A DNA stretch of 64,000 nucleotides, taken from positions 744,001 to 808,000 of the forward strand of contig JAMZAV010000105.1 in the NCBI GenBank assembly GCA_024449915.1. Reading direction: 5' to 3'. Positions 44,101 through 56,696 of the stretch are shown here, piece after piece. A program made the position numbers and the translations under genes. Each line of letters opens with the position of its first letter. Position 1 is the stretch's first letter. The notes under the pieces are model-generated. The model did no database searches and was not told the DNA's origin. It was given only the letters and a program-made list of their open reading frames with translations. Source of the DNA: Sweltsa coloradensis (Eukaryota > Arthropoda > Insecta > Plecoptera > Chloroperlidae).

Positions 44101-47100
44101 GAGTTAGTGAACTGAAAGTCATTTTACCGCTGGGTTTAGTCTGACTGTTGCGTCGGAAACTCTCCCCACCAGACATGGACAATAGGACTCCCTGAAAAAG
44201 TGAGACAAGCACATTAATATTTAACTGTTTGAGGTTGTAGTTTAAGGGTTTGAAGTTTGAAGTCTAAAAATATTGGTTGGTAGGCTAGGTTCTTATCTCT
44301 GGCATGTAGTGAAGTGTATGAAAGCTCATTTTCCAATGGCTAGGCCTCAGGGTTTCAGGTCTAAGGTTTAAGAGCCTTAAACACTGGTCTTCTTAAATTA
44401 AATATAAAACCACAAAAAAGTAATGATTACAAACTAGCTAATATTTGTAAGATACCCCCTTGAAATCCATTATAGTGTCCCCACTTCCGCTGGCAACTGT
44501 GAGAGAATGCCAAGAGAATGATTTCATAACCAATTACCTGCAACGGCTGTGAGTTGGCATGGTCAGTGACCAGGACGTCTATTTGAGCGAGCTTGCGCAC
44601 CTTGAAGTTACCCTTGCTGTCGGGCCCGGTTATCACGTAGCCTTCTTTCTCAGCTGACACTCTAGAATCCAGAACACAAACTGGTAAAATACAACAGCTA
44701 GAAAGACTCATTGAAGCCTAAACACAACAAAAAATACAAAAAAAAACACATAAAACAACTACAGACTGGCATATAGTAAGACCTTTGAATTTGTCAATTT
44801 TGGAAGCTCAACAGACACTTGAGTTGGAGTCTCTCTTTTGTATGGCTCTGGACGCCCTGATTCAAATCCCAGATCGGTAAGGGGTGTTTTAACTTGTAAA
44901 ATTAAATTAATTCATCACTATTATTAGGGGTTGCTTAAAAACTCTACACATTATTTTTCTTCTAACTTTATATCTGTGAGTAACATTTCACCCATTTTTG
45001 TAGAATGTGAGAAACAGGAATTCATAGAGTTGTACTAGGTCCGTGCAAGCGGTCTGCTTACCTGTAAGCAACTCGACCCGGCAACGGGCCAACTCGGAAG
45101 CTTCCCGTTGCATCTGTTTCCGTTGTGGCCACTAGAACATCTTCATCGTCAGAAATAGTCACAGTTATTCCCGACGAAGCAGGAACCATTTTACCTTCGA
45201 CGATTTTACCCTTCTCGGCGGTGAAGTGCAAGGCATTCTCAAAACAATCACCCCCTCCCACGATGGAGAGAACGTTGGGCTCGAACAACAAGAGTCCGGC
45301 TGTCGGCTCGAAGGTCAAGTGTTCCCCTTCCACCACCGGCAGCACAAAGCTGTACACATACTTGCCATCTTTTGCTTCTGCCTTCAGAGGTCCCAATCTA
45401 AAGTAAGACACAGAACACAATTCTTACAACATTGATGATATTGATATGTCTTCCACAACATCAATAACTCAACTTGACATTCTTGGCTTTGGCTTTCAAT
45501 CCCTTTATCACAATGTCATCAACTAAGAAATATATATTATTTAACAATTAATTGAACTTAACACTGCTCTTAGGTGGGAAAATAAGTTTTAATTATGTAG
45601 CAATATCATAATTAGCTAGGGATAGATCGTTTTTAAATGTTTTTCTCTTCACCTTGTTTAAATTATTTCAAAAATAACTTTTTTTGCAATTATTTTTTCC
45701 TCCACATAGCTGTGGTTGTTGTTTTGTCAGATGTTTGTATTTTTGTAAATAATATCAGCCTGTCAAAGAAAAGTGAAACTTTTCGAAACATTGCTTCATA
45801 ATAAAAACTCATTTTCCCACCTAAGAGCAGTGTTAAGTTCAATTAATTGTTAAATAACATTTACGTCTTCTATTAAAGTTTCTTTCAAAATAAATATATC
45901 TCAAACCAATCATACAGGTTTACAGAATAGGCTTCTGAATTTATGATTGCTGCCGACTACTACTGACTCAACTAACATTAGTTGAAGGGAGGGTATGATC
46001 TAAAAAAAAAAAAAAAATTATCTATTGTAGGGAGGTAGAGCACAGGAGCTTGTAACCAAGGAGGAAAAGTTGATTTCACTCGGTGTGGAGGTTGTGGTTC
46101 TCTCGAATTCGGCTGTGTAACTGGTACTGTGTTAGGACATTAAAGTCCTCCTTAAGTCTCCCTTGATGCGCGGATTGATACTTGCTACATAATCACTGTG
46201 TAATGTAACTGAGGAGCGGAATGGAGGGAAGTACCGGTAGATGGAAAGTAGATTACAAATATAAAACAAAACCCTCAACCTAAAAGAAATTCCTATACTA
46301 ATAATAAGTTTAATATGAATGGATAGTTAATAACTATTAATTGAAAATCGGTCATGTAAAATAATAAAAATGAATATGTATTAAATACATTTGGTAAAAA
46401 AATAACAATAAAAAATGTCATACCCAAGGTAAATAAATACTAGAATATGAAAGTATTCTTCAGAGGATTTAACAATGCAAGATAGATGCATATATGTATG
46501 CATTAATTTTCTTCTAGAGAGCTTACGCTCATTGTCGTAATTAATAAGAACCCTAGTGAATCTATGAAGGGTTGATATCCACAACATACCTCGATTTGAC
46601 TTTGTTGTCGGTGGAAGATTTCACGGTTATGAAGATGTTATCAACGTCATCTGCCGAGACGATCTTGCCCCCCGTCATGTGAGATATGGCCGTCAGTTTG
46701 ACGGGAGTGCTCGAGTTGGCCGAGTTCCATCGGAAAGATTTCCGTGAATAGCCGTGACATCCGACCGGAGTGAATTCATATTCTCCTGCTGCGGTGACGC
46801 ACGACTTGCCAATTCCTTGCTTCACTGCGAACCTCCCAGTGAGTGGAGCCTGGTCACCCTCTTGCTTGCCTGTGCTGTACTCGACCTAGGACAAAAGGTT
46901 TGTTCATTCGTCTGTTTGAAACTGTTTGGAACGTGGCAATTATTTGTCCTCAGACTCACGTTATAGAGCAGACCAAACGTGTTCGAAAACTTTGGGAAAA
47001 GAGAGGAAGGAAAAAACTAAGTGAAATGTACGGGCATAAGTTTGAATTATCTTGACGAAAAAAAGGTTATGTAATATAACGATGTTGGTCTTAAGAATAG

Positions 47101-50100
47101 GCCTGTGGAAGATTGACTCAACTGTTATTTTAGCCAAGTTCCCGTGGTTGCGGCAAGATTTCTTGCTGTGCGACAAGGTCATACAATCTGTTGCCTGATG
47201 TGTAGTACATATTGTATTTATTGACCAATAAATAATAATTATAAGAGCACAAGGGTTTGAGACAACCAAATTACTGCAAAATTGACATTTGATTTGGTAC
47301 AGACTAGTGGATTAGGTACACATATTACACAGGACCCCAGGGCCTATGTGGAAACTTTAATACATTTTATGAATTATGTCTGCTTTTACCAAGCTAGAAT
47401 AATATAAGTAGGCTTGTAACTAATCATACTATACTACCTACCTGTGTTTCATGCGACGATATGAAAGTGATTGCGAATCCATTCTGTCTGAATGTTGGTA
47501 CTAAAGACTGCCCAGAATTGATCTGGATTGTGTGACTTATAGCTTCCCAGCAAAAATCATCTTTGGTGATGGAAACTTGGTATTTGCCCGGCAAAGTGTC
47601 TTCGAAGGTATAAGCACCGTTCACGGCAACCGTTGTGCCCACGCTCTTAAGCTCACCATTATCCATGGACACAGACTTTAAGTGGACAGTTATGTCCGGA
47701 CACGGAGTCAATATGCAAGAAATTTGCCCAGACAATTTCACTTTCAACTGGGAAAATTCTATGCCCATCAAAATCGGTCGGTCTTTCACGCTAATAACGA
47801 CGACTGCGGGAAAGAACCTAAAAACAGGAACAAGTACTTTGTAAAGAAAGGTTATACTATACATAACGCTAGATTGGCAACCTAATACGTGAACATTCTT
47901 ACTGTAGTCCTTGATTCTTTTCCGATTCCATAACTTCTACTCTTGCTTCGTATCTTCCGGGCTCCAACATCTGACAAAACTCTCCTGTACTTGACTTCGT
48001 TTCCAGAACCATCGGTGGACTGGTGCTGCCATCTTTCGTGAGAATTACGGTTTTGGAGACTTTCTCCACGGAGCCTTGCTGAATCTGGTAGGGCAAAACC
48101 TTGCCACACACTTTGAATGCAGACGGTACAATATCGCTCAACTGAGGATTGTTAGGATTGATTTTCACCGTCACCTCTTCAAACTTCATGTCGGCTAAAA
48201 CAAAAGTTGTAGTGTTGTGGATAGAATCAAGAAAATTACATTAACACCCTGCATAGCAAAGCAAAAGCAAGGTATATTGATTTACTATTTTACTTACTTG
48301 CTTGTACTTGAATTTTATACGAGCCAGCTCTCATATTTTCCAAATGAAAGCTCCCATCCGCTCTTGATTGAGTGGCAATTTTTCCATCCAAGAAAACAGT
48401 AGCTCCTTGTAGACCATGTCCTGTAAGGCTGGCCAAGACACGGCCTGTCACACTGAACCCCGTCACCTGTAATAGCACAAACACGACCCTTGCAAACCAA
48501 GTACTGCGACTGTGAGAGTAATTAATATATTTGAACACATATTAAGAGGTAAGCATGTTGCATGAATGCCGTATCTGGAAATCAAATGTTCATCAGACTT
48601 TGTCATACTTTTAATTGACTTTTGTAGTATGTTTGAAGGATATTGGCACTAGACTAGAAGCTAACATGGACCTAAATAAAAGGATTAAACGTATTAATAT
48701 TTTTAAATCTACGTAGGACTACTATAGGCCTGTGCCAGGTACCATAAAATGCAAAATTCTGGATACACTATACTGAAATTATATCAGTATCCAAGTGACT
48801 TACCTGGAAAGGAGTGACTATTTGTACACTGTCATGTTCCACTGTGAACTCCATTTCCTTCGGCTGTACATCGAACTGAAGACTCTGTGGCCCTTCGTAA
48901 TGGGGCACAACACGGTACTGACCCGGCGGAACTACCGGAAAAAGAAACTTTCCTTCCGCATCTGAAGATACGCGGCACAATGCGTCACCACTCTTTACGC
49001 AGCCCTGAAGAACCAATGGAGGTGACTAGAAATAAAATACCGTCTTACTCGAGCTATTTGAGATGGAAAGCGACTATGCTCACATTAGGGATGAGACGTG
49101 TACACGTGTACATAATTTAAAAAAAAATACACGTCGACTTTCAATTGACATTGTTCAGTCGTCGAGATTTCAGATTTCAAAATTCTATTTTGAAATACGA
49201 GCTCTTTCAGTCAGCCGCCGCCGCCGCCTTCCCGCAAAACGGTAAGTTGGTTGCGATCCCTTGCCACGGTGGCCTTGCCTTCCCCCTCCCCCCCCCCTGA
49301 CCGGCCAACACATTCCAGATGGTTCCAGACCGCTCGCAGTCGCTCGTCGCCCGCCGCTCGTCGCCCGCCGCCCGCTTAGTTGTTTACGCGTGTTGAGATT
49401 TGAGTCAGTGACGCATGACTGTTTATTGTTTAGAATATCTCTTGAGTGGAAGTTCTTTGATAAGATAGACGTGGGAAAGAAGGTTAAATGCCGACTGTGC
49501 GCGAAGGAGTTGCTGCACAATTCAAGTATCACAGGAACTTTGGTAAATCACAAGCCTTATCTCTCCCCCCCCCCCTTCCGCCCTCTTCATCACGCAAGCC
49601 TCAACCATACCATCACCCTTTTAACTTTCTAGGTCAATGAAACATCAGCCACGTCATTTACTGACTGATAAACTGAACCGAACGCCGTCGCCGTGAATAC
49701 TGTTCAGAATGCAATAAAAATATACAGTAATAAATAAACATGTCCAACTTTTTTTCAGATATCTTAAAATATACATAGTACACGCGTGTACACGAACAGA
49801 CAGACAGCGTGTACACGACGTAGTAAGATACACGCTTTTGCCCATCCCTAGCTCACATACACACTCACAGGCCTACCAAATAACAAAATATAATTCTTGT
49901 GGCAATCTTTTGAAAAACATCCATCTGTAGTCTTTACCAATTATTAATGAAGAATTATAGGTACCTAGGTTACCAGTACATACTCTTATATTTTATTTTA
50001 AGCCTCATGGTCAAAATCAGATGTGTTTTGATATTGTATTTATTAGGGATGGTACGTGTACACGTTTATTAATTATCCTTGATCAGTAAACTTTATTTTA

Positions 50101-53100
50101 TGCTGTTTTTATCCTGTGTGCGATGAGCCGAACTGTGCTTTCTCACCAACTAATTTACAGTCATTATTTCATTCATACGCGCGAGAAGTCTCCAATTTCA
50201 ACACCCTTCCCGTCTTCACATCGGCAGCTTTGAGTCATTGCAAACTTGTAGGCCTACAGTCAAACGTCACTATGACCGGGTTCGGCTCATCTGCTCTCAG
50301 ATTACGAAATCGGTGCATTGGCATCTGTTTTGTCTCGAGTGAGTGCAACCAATATCGTATAGTTCGCTCAAGGTCAAGCCTTGTTTGCTGCTATCTCTAT
50401 GCCCCCCTCCCCGCCACCCAATCCGTGCCAAATTCTGTACCAGATCATTCAACAATCTCATGCTCATTAGGCCTTCATGTTGTCACGTAATAATAAATCG
50501 GACCCTAGAATAAAGCTGTATATGAATGGGGAAAAAAAACATTGGCTGACATCAAACTTCACAAAGACAATGCTGAAGACGAGAGGGTACCACAGCATTG
50601 TTTAAGCGACCACTACAATCACAGCTAGGCCTACCGCCATGCGTGGGGGAGGGAGGGGTTTTATGACGCCGTGTATTGTCTGTAGGCCTACTGTGTCATA
50701 GCTCGAGATCGTAAAAACTTTTGAGCGGCTTGGAATTCCTTCAAACCTACGATCTGGGAGAATTTTTTTTGTACATCGTCGATTAGTAATGTAAACGTGT
50801 AAACGTTTTTGTGACCAGGGTGTAAACGTTTAGTGAAATACATGCTTTCTGACATCCCTAGTATTTATTAAGAGTAAAGTTGACCCCTCATAACAATACC
50901 TACTAGTCCTACCTAATGGGGAGCTGTAGTTGGCTAATATTATCGGGTGATCCAATAATTCAAAGGATGATGCATTCGCTAAACCCCAGTCCTCAGTCTA
51001 TACAGATCAATCACCACAAACTTATCGACAACATTGTACTAGATAGATATTGATATAGAATAATAGAACGGTTTCCGGTTGGACAAAGTACTTAGGCATG
51101 TCACTTACTGTCTTTTCTAGTTGATACAACACAAAGCTGGCATCTCTGATAGGCTCCTCGTCACTAGTTACTTTTCCAGAGACGTCATAACCAGCAACCA
51201 CCAATGTGTTTCCCGGGATAACTGTGTTACCGGTCTTAACCTCCAATTCTACACTGCTCTTCGAGAACTGCCATCGAGGATGCTCTAGTTTGACAGTGTA
51301 TTTTCCGGGTAACACAGGCGTGAACGAAAACTTCCCATGTTCTTCTGTTAATGCTTGGTGCTTCGAGTGGGGTCCACTATCGGTCAAAGGAGAAAGAGTC
51401 ACTTTGACATTACTCGGTCCTTGTTGACGGCCGTAGCTCACCACCTGCAGAGTTCAAAATGTAAGATTTATCCCAGATGGCAGGACCAGTATAGTCTACA
51501 GGACAGCCTGTCGCATCTTCACTTACACCACAGAGTAGGCATAGTCGATGTAAACATGTGTATGCTGGATTCGTGACAATTTAAAGTAACACATAACCAG
51601 CATTGCTTTAGAATATTTTTAACATAGGGCCTACACCTACCAACCTTGGATTTGTTTAGATGTCCCACTAGAAACCAAAACTTCCCATCAACAAGTCATC
51701 TATTTTTCTCAAAGTTGGAAGGCAAGTTGGATGTCCGAGAATTGTTGCAGAGGACTTACTCCCTTGCATTCGCATTAACGATTGAGGAAAACCTCAACAG
51801 GAATCAGGATTGTTGGTCTTGACGGGATTCGAACCCGGGACCTCCCGAATCAGTCCGGGCTTTACGGTTGAGCCACCCTTATCGGTGTGGGCATTGCATA
51901 TAACTTAACATGTTCAATAGCCAAGGCCTACCTACTAAGTATTCATAAACACATTTTACATATTATCTGGGCCTCAAACATTCAAGAAAAATGAACTTAC
52001 CTGACCCCTAACACCAAAACCTTTAAAAACAAAATTAATATCTTTCCCTAGGCTGCATGGATCTGTGGTTCCATCAATATTCAAGGCCACTTCCCTTGGT
52101 TCGAAGCTCCAGCCACTTGGTGGTTCAATCTATAACAAACAAACACAGTTGGATACGTAGGCCTAGAGGCGCCGCATACTTGCCAAGTAAATATACCTAC
52201 TAGGTGTACTAGTAGTGATGTGGAGGTGGAAATATTCCCTCATTGGTACTATATTCCCAAAAACTGGGAAGGGAATCTATGTATTCAATTATTTTATTAG
52301 GACCTATTCAGAAATTTGACTGATATCTACTTGGAAATGAGATTAAAATCAGGGCATTGAACCCGAATTATTTTAACTTCGGTTCGGTTCGACCCCCCTG
52401 TAATAATAATGGTTAAATCCAGACCAGTCTAAGCCTGTTGCAACACCGGTTGTGTTTTACTGTTTAAGTAAATTTTATAAGTAAAAATATCAAAACCCAC
52501 CCTAATACGTAATAGGTATAATTCTTGAAACTTTAAAAACATGTCCACTATAGCACGAGCTCCACCTTCTACGTCCACTGGCAATGGCAACCCCATAGAA
52601 ATTATTGAATTATTGTCAATCAAACTCAAGTCAGTGTTCTTGATATCTCCACTTCCCAGAAAAAAATTTAGTTTCAAAAATTGTTTTGAACAATTGACAT
52701 AGCCTAGGCCTACAGAAGAAGGCATGGAATGCACAATGATGTAGGATTAACTCCTCCCAATGTCAATTCTACACGTTGCCCAACAAAAGTCGTTGATTTG
52801 ACTACCTACCTATTTAAAGACTTTGTGATCTGAAACTGCCCTGAACCATTTAAATAACCAAAACTAACCAAACACCAAATTTCCAAATATTTTTGCTGTT
52901 TTATTAACAAACAAAAACTACAAAACCTTTTAACGTTTCTTTTTTTGGCAAAACTCCTTTTCGATTAAAAGTTGTTTATATTTAAAATACCAGAAACGTT
53001 AAAGGTTTAGTAGTTTTTTCACATCAAATGTTGTATTTTGGAGTATTTTAGTGAAAGAAAATAATGATGATTTTATTTTGTCGTGCATCATATTGTTTTT

Positions 53101-56100
53101 CCACAGTTGTAGTTCAAGAACAGATTTTAAGGATTAGGGTAACCATTCACATTTGCTTCCTTGCACATACTTTTTTTCTCTATTTAAACTAAAGTAAATT
53201 ACTCTAGCCATCATCTTGTTGATTATGAACAATGTACTTAATATGTCCTGTAATTGCCCACACACGAGCATTATGCTTATGTGGGCTTCTCAAATGATAA
53301 TGCATTTATAGAATTTTATTTCATTACTATTGTCATTTCACTCATAGATTATGTTGGTTCATCATTCAGTATTGTGAGTATGTTGACCTCAACGATGAGC
53401 TTGTATTGTATGGATTAACGTGTGGTAGAAAGAAGCCAGGGAACCAATGTAATAAGCATTTTCTTGTGAATAAACATTTTCTGATTGATTGATTGATGAT
53501 AGGCCTACACACAACTAAATTCTATAGGCCTATAATGAACTACTACTATATAGATTGAATAAATAACATCCATGGTCAAATGTACCTTTAATATGTATTC
53601 TCCTTTGTCATAGAATGGTAGGAAATAATATCCACTGTTAGGTGCACAGTCTGTATGATCTTTGAGGCTTCCCTGCTTAGTATATCTGAAATTATAAATT
53701 ACATCAAGCTGTTAAAAATTTGACGTGAAATTGACAAGAGACCGGCGACATGCCTCTGTGGCCGAAACCATAAACAACCATATAGATTGTAGCCGTAACC
53801 GTAAGCATACCTATTGGTCAAGGTCAACCCCAGACTTGGACAAAAGTACCTTAGCCAACGTCTGTATCAGCGCATTGATACAAATGCGGTAGGATACAAT
53901 TATTAATTTGTAGGTACACTATATTCTTAGTGTATTTTTATTATAAGAAATTGGTTCAACGTTATTTCCTACATCTTTAAATTCTAGATTCTATAATGCA
54001 ATTTGGCATTATTCCCAATGAACATAGCCTATAGGGTGGGTGAATTGGAAATATTTGAAACTACATACAAAAAAAATCTTAAATACGGGAAAAATGCAAT
54101 TACCAGTTTCTGGGTACGGTATCCGAAGTTTGACTGGGGTGATCATATTCATGGGTCATGGGGTAGCCTATGAGTAAGGTGACCAGACGTACCGGTTTGA
54201 CCGGTATAGTACCGTTTTCAGAACACTTGTACCGGTGTCCCGAGAGACTCGTTTAAATGTCGTATTTGTACCGGTTTGTAATTTTGGAGGGGAAATGTCC
54301 CGGTATTCAGTCAACTGTACCATGTGGAAGGATAATGTTTTACGTGAAAAAATACACTCCTCTGATAAATACTAATAGTAATAACATTATTGAAATAGTT
54401 CTTCCACTTCCAAGAAGATAATTCATTTTCTCTAGGGGTGTGCTAGTATTATTCAATGATTTTGATGGAGGTGCCGGGTCGCACTCGAGTGTTAAAACGT
54501 AAATATCGTTATCTATTCTTGGGGTTACCTTACCAACCCTGATATCCATAATACTAACCTCAGTCTTTTGATACAAATTTGTTTTCTTTTTGGAAGTTCT
54601 GAACTTTTTTTAACACAAAAAATAAAAATATGTCACTATAATGTTTGTATCAACATTTTCATGTAATACCACTTATTACTGAAATAGGCTATGTCATAGC
54701 CCAGCCCTAATAACATTTGTGCTTGATCATTAAAATGATCTAGAGAGAGATTACATTTTAAATCAATTAGGCCTAGATGTTACTCTTTTACTTTTGGAGC
54801 CAACATATTAAATATACATATCAACAAATAAAATTAATATTTAACATAATTGTAAAAAAAATGGTCAAAGAGTAATAGTGAAATTTTAAAAAAAAGACTT
54901 AGGACTTGATAGGCCTACTAGAGTTACCGGTATTTTAAGACTCGACTCGAATTAAAAAATAAGGACTTGCTCACCCCTAATTTTCTCAGTCTTTATTTGC
55001 ATTGATTTTGTTTATAGATAATGAAAACTCAAAATGTAATAATCATGCAACTGAACTACGTGCTTGATTAACTACATACCTAGGTAGGGTACACTAATTA
55101 TTTTGTTGTAAAGACAAGATGTAGCTATTATTAAGTTAAAACATGTATATTATTCAAATTCAATGCATTTTCAATTATCTTTATTATTATTGTTTAGAAC
55201 TTCATTAGTATGATGCCCTCATCAATACATTACATGCATTATTTTCTGCCGAGTGCTTGTATTTTATTTTGTACTATCATTTTTAAACCACTAGATGAAG
55301 ATTTTATGACACACACACACAACCACACACACACCACAATAAACCACACACACACACAATAAAAACATTTTTAGTTCATATTTTCATGTCAGAAAGCTGT
55401 TTTCTGGGCATTTGACTATGTAAATATATCTCAAAATAAAATTTGCCTCTAGCGGCTGAGGCTCTTCCCCAGACCCCGAAATGGTCCGGGAGTACAAAGT
55501 ACATATTCTAGCACTTCAGTTATCCCAGTTTATAACTTTCAAAATATGGTCACCTTACCTATGAGAATTTCATACAAAATTTTTAAGCAGTTGAATGAAA
55601 CAGTAAAATGTCATTTCTTTGTTTAGTTAGCCTAGGCTAGGGCCAACATTGTTAGTAGGCCTAAAGACTGGTTTATGATTGACGTCAACGCAACGTGGGG
55701 ATAAGTGAATGGAAATGTGAATGTAATGGAAACGGAAAGTGGGGCACTGTAAGTAACCTTACAAAACATAATAAAAAAATCCTAAAAACAAAAAATACCT
55801 TCAAAACCTTCAACGTCGCTATTTTAAACAAAAAAAAAACTTCAAAACCTTTAACACCCACAACACAGTTTACAAGTGGTGAAAAGTTGGCCATTCTTAA
55901 CCGAAAGAGTGCCGATGTCTTACAAGGTAAACTAAAAACGAATATATTAAAGTACGTCAAACCACCTTAGACCTTCCGTCATGGTTAGGGGGAGGTTCAT
56001 GAAGGCCCCATTAACTTACCACCAAAAATAAATTATTTTTTATGTTTATGTTTTGTTATTTTTTAGTAGGTAGCCTACTTTGGTCACTCCTGGTGGGTGG

Positions 56101-56696
56101 GTACTGGGTACACCCACCAAAACCGTGGTGGATAACAAGCGGAGTACCTAAAACAACCCTCAGACCTTCCGCCTTGGGGGGGGAGGAGAGGTAGCGTAGG
56201 GCCTATGGTTACAGTCGGCTCAAGGTCTAGTTGGTTAGGCCTGCCAGTGCCATGGCCAGGACTGTGTTGGAGTAAAGGGCTCACTGGATAGGCCTAGGCC
56301 TAGAATCCAGTAGTAGGGAATAAATAATCCAAATGCTTACAAATACAAATGAACCTAAATGAGAGTGAAAAATACAAGAGATAAGAAAAATGAGTAAAAA
56401 GTAGGAGTGAAGGGAGAAAACGTAGAAATTGGAGCCGAGAAGAAAACCTGAGACCGACCCATTGATATTTAAATGGACCGACCTGATGAAGGTAGGCCTA
56501 GGATTCAGACAGCCTTAAGCTTTGGGTTTAAAATGCCTTAAGCCCCTACTTACAATTTAACTTCGACCTGTGAGAAGTTTATGTCCAAGTCGCTCTTTAC
56601 AAATCCACCACAGCCTAGTATGTCTTCTCCATAACAAAGATTTGGGATAAACGGAAAAATTATAACAAATGACCAACAAAAAATTCTTACAGACAT
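41177..56696 (-). CDS. NOMO: NOMO (nodal modulator; BOS complex subunit), complete, 15 coding exons
   Basis: ER membrane protein that, with nicalin and TMEM147, forms the BOS complex of the multipass translocon at Sec61 (family knowledge). Coding exons, 5' to 3': 56554-56696, 53586-53685, 52001-52129, 51109-51444, 48804-49025, 48298-48466, 47903-48194, 47442-47817, 46590-46885, 45062-45397, 44538-44661, 43998-44191, 43440-43608, 42604-42666, 41177-41809. All junctions are GT-AG with matching phase; total 3582 nt, 1193 aa (human about 1220). The start is the ATG before a signal peptide (MSVRIFCWSFVIIFPFIPNL). Then GCGGFVKSD, the tandem beta-sandwich repeats with 'GxFxFxxLxPGxYxxxP' signatures, PMMKEYRFEPPS, one membrane span at about 1115-1131 and a short Lys/Arg-rich cytosolic tail (KRKVKPRKA). 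Introns carry several transposons. Divergently paired with TMEM237. Confidence 0.96.
42809..43305. mobile_element. piggyBac-like MITE in NOMO intron
   Basis: TTAA at 42805-42808 and at 43306-43309 flanks inverted ends CCCTTTTCGGCCC (left) and GGGCCTAAAAAGGG (right). A TTAA target duplication with CCCTTT-type termini is characteristic of piggyBac elements. The interior is A-rich and non-coding. It lies in the intron between the exons ending 43440 and starting 42666. Confidence 0.75.
45537..45859. mobile_element. Foldback MITE in NOMO intron
   Basis: About 54-bp near-perfect inverted arms. The left contains TTAACAATTAATTGAACTTA and ACACTGCTCTTAGGTGGGAA; the right contains TTCCCACCTAAGAGCAGTGT and TAAGTTCAATTAATTGTTAA. 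The interior is short and non-coding. Confidence 0.85.
46015..46200. repeat. Possible SINE remnant in NOMO intron
   Basis: GGTAGAGCACAGGAGCTTGT resembles the A-box and anticodon region of a tRNA, and GTTGATTTCACTC a decayed B-box, followed by a TCTCTCGAATTCGGCTGTGT body. Weak. Confidence 0.3.
49086..49850 (+). mobile_element. hAT element with BED zinc-finger coding remnant (NOMO intron 4)
   Basis: Ends TAGGGATGAGACG and GCCCATCCCTA are flanked on both sides by the identical octamer GCTCACAT (49078-49085, 49851-49858), a perfect 8-bp target duplication diagnostic of the hAT superfamily. CGTGTACACG palindromes lie just inside both ends. At about 49441-49555 the + strand encodes EWKFFDKIDVGKKVKCRLCA, then KELLHNSSITGTLVNH: a BED-type zinc finger (CxxC, then a His after TGTLVNH) with the second His disturbed. 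A GC-rich part at 49200-49375 may be its promoter. The rest of the transposase is missing, so this is an internally deleted copy. Confidence 0.9.
50044..50860. mobile_element. Second hAT element of the same family (NOMO intron 4)
   Basis: Ends TAGGGATGGTACGTGTACAC and GACATCCCTA are flanked by a perfect octamer duplication GTATTTAT (50036-50043, 50861-50868). The subterminal CGTGTACACG is shared with the element at 49086-49850, but the interior differs and lacks the BED finger. It is non-autonomous and must have been mobilised by a transposase in trans. Confidence 0.9.
51780..51890 (-). repeat. tRNA-derived SINE head in NOMO intron 3
   Basis: On the minus strand: A-box-like GGTGGCTCAACCGTAAAGCC and B-box GGTTCGAATCCC with flanking CCCGG/CCCG stem, then a body running to about 51660. 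The degenerate D and anticodon arms argue against a working tRNA. Confidence 0.6.
53220..53500 (+). repeat. LINE-like 3' end with (GATT)n tail
   Basis: A non-coding block ends in TTTTCTGATTGATTGATTGA, a short-repeat tail typical of some CR1/RTE-type non-LTR retrotransposon 3' ends. It has no RT sequence and lies in NOMO intron 2. Confidence 0.4.
54120..55560. other. NOMO intron 1: repeat-derived sequence
   Basis: GATGGAGGTGCCGGGTCGCA at 54464 is an inverse copy of the GGCACCTCCACCA family. (ACAC)n occurs at 55310-55360, and TGCCTCTAGCGGCTGAGGCT at 55446 matches 37681. No exon seen. Confidence 0.5.
55685..55970. other. Long frame in NOMO intron 1, not assigned
   Basis: Both strands have about 91-codon frames here, so at least one is a shadow. 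The + strand version is Lys/Thr-rich without recognisable domain. No splice context was resolved, so it is not called a gene. Confidence 0.2.

Noticed and set aside
49185..49632. Frames of 115 and 123 codons in the GC-rich part of the hAT element
   Set aside because: Only the piece encoding the BED finger (about 49441-49555) has a recognisable domain; the Arg/Pro-rich part comes from GC-rich low-complexity sequence.
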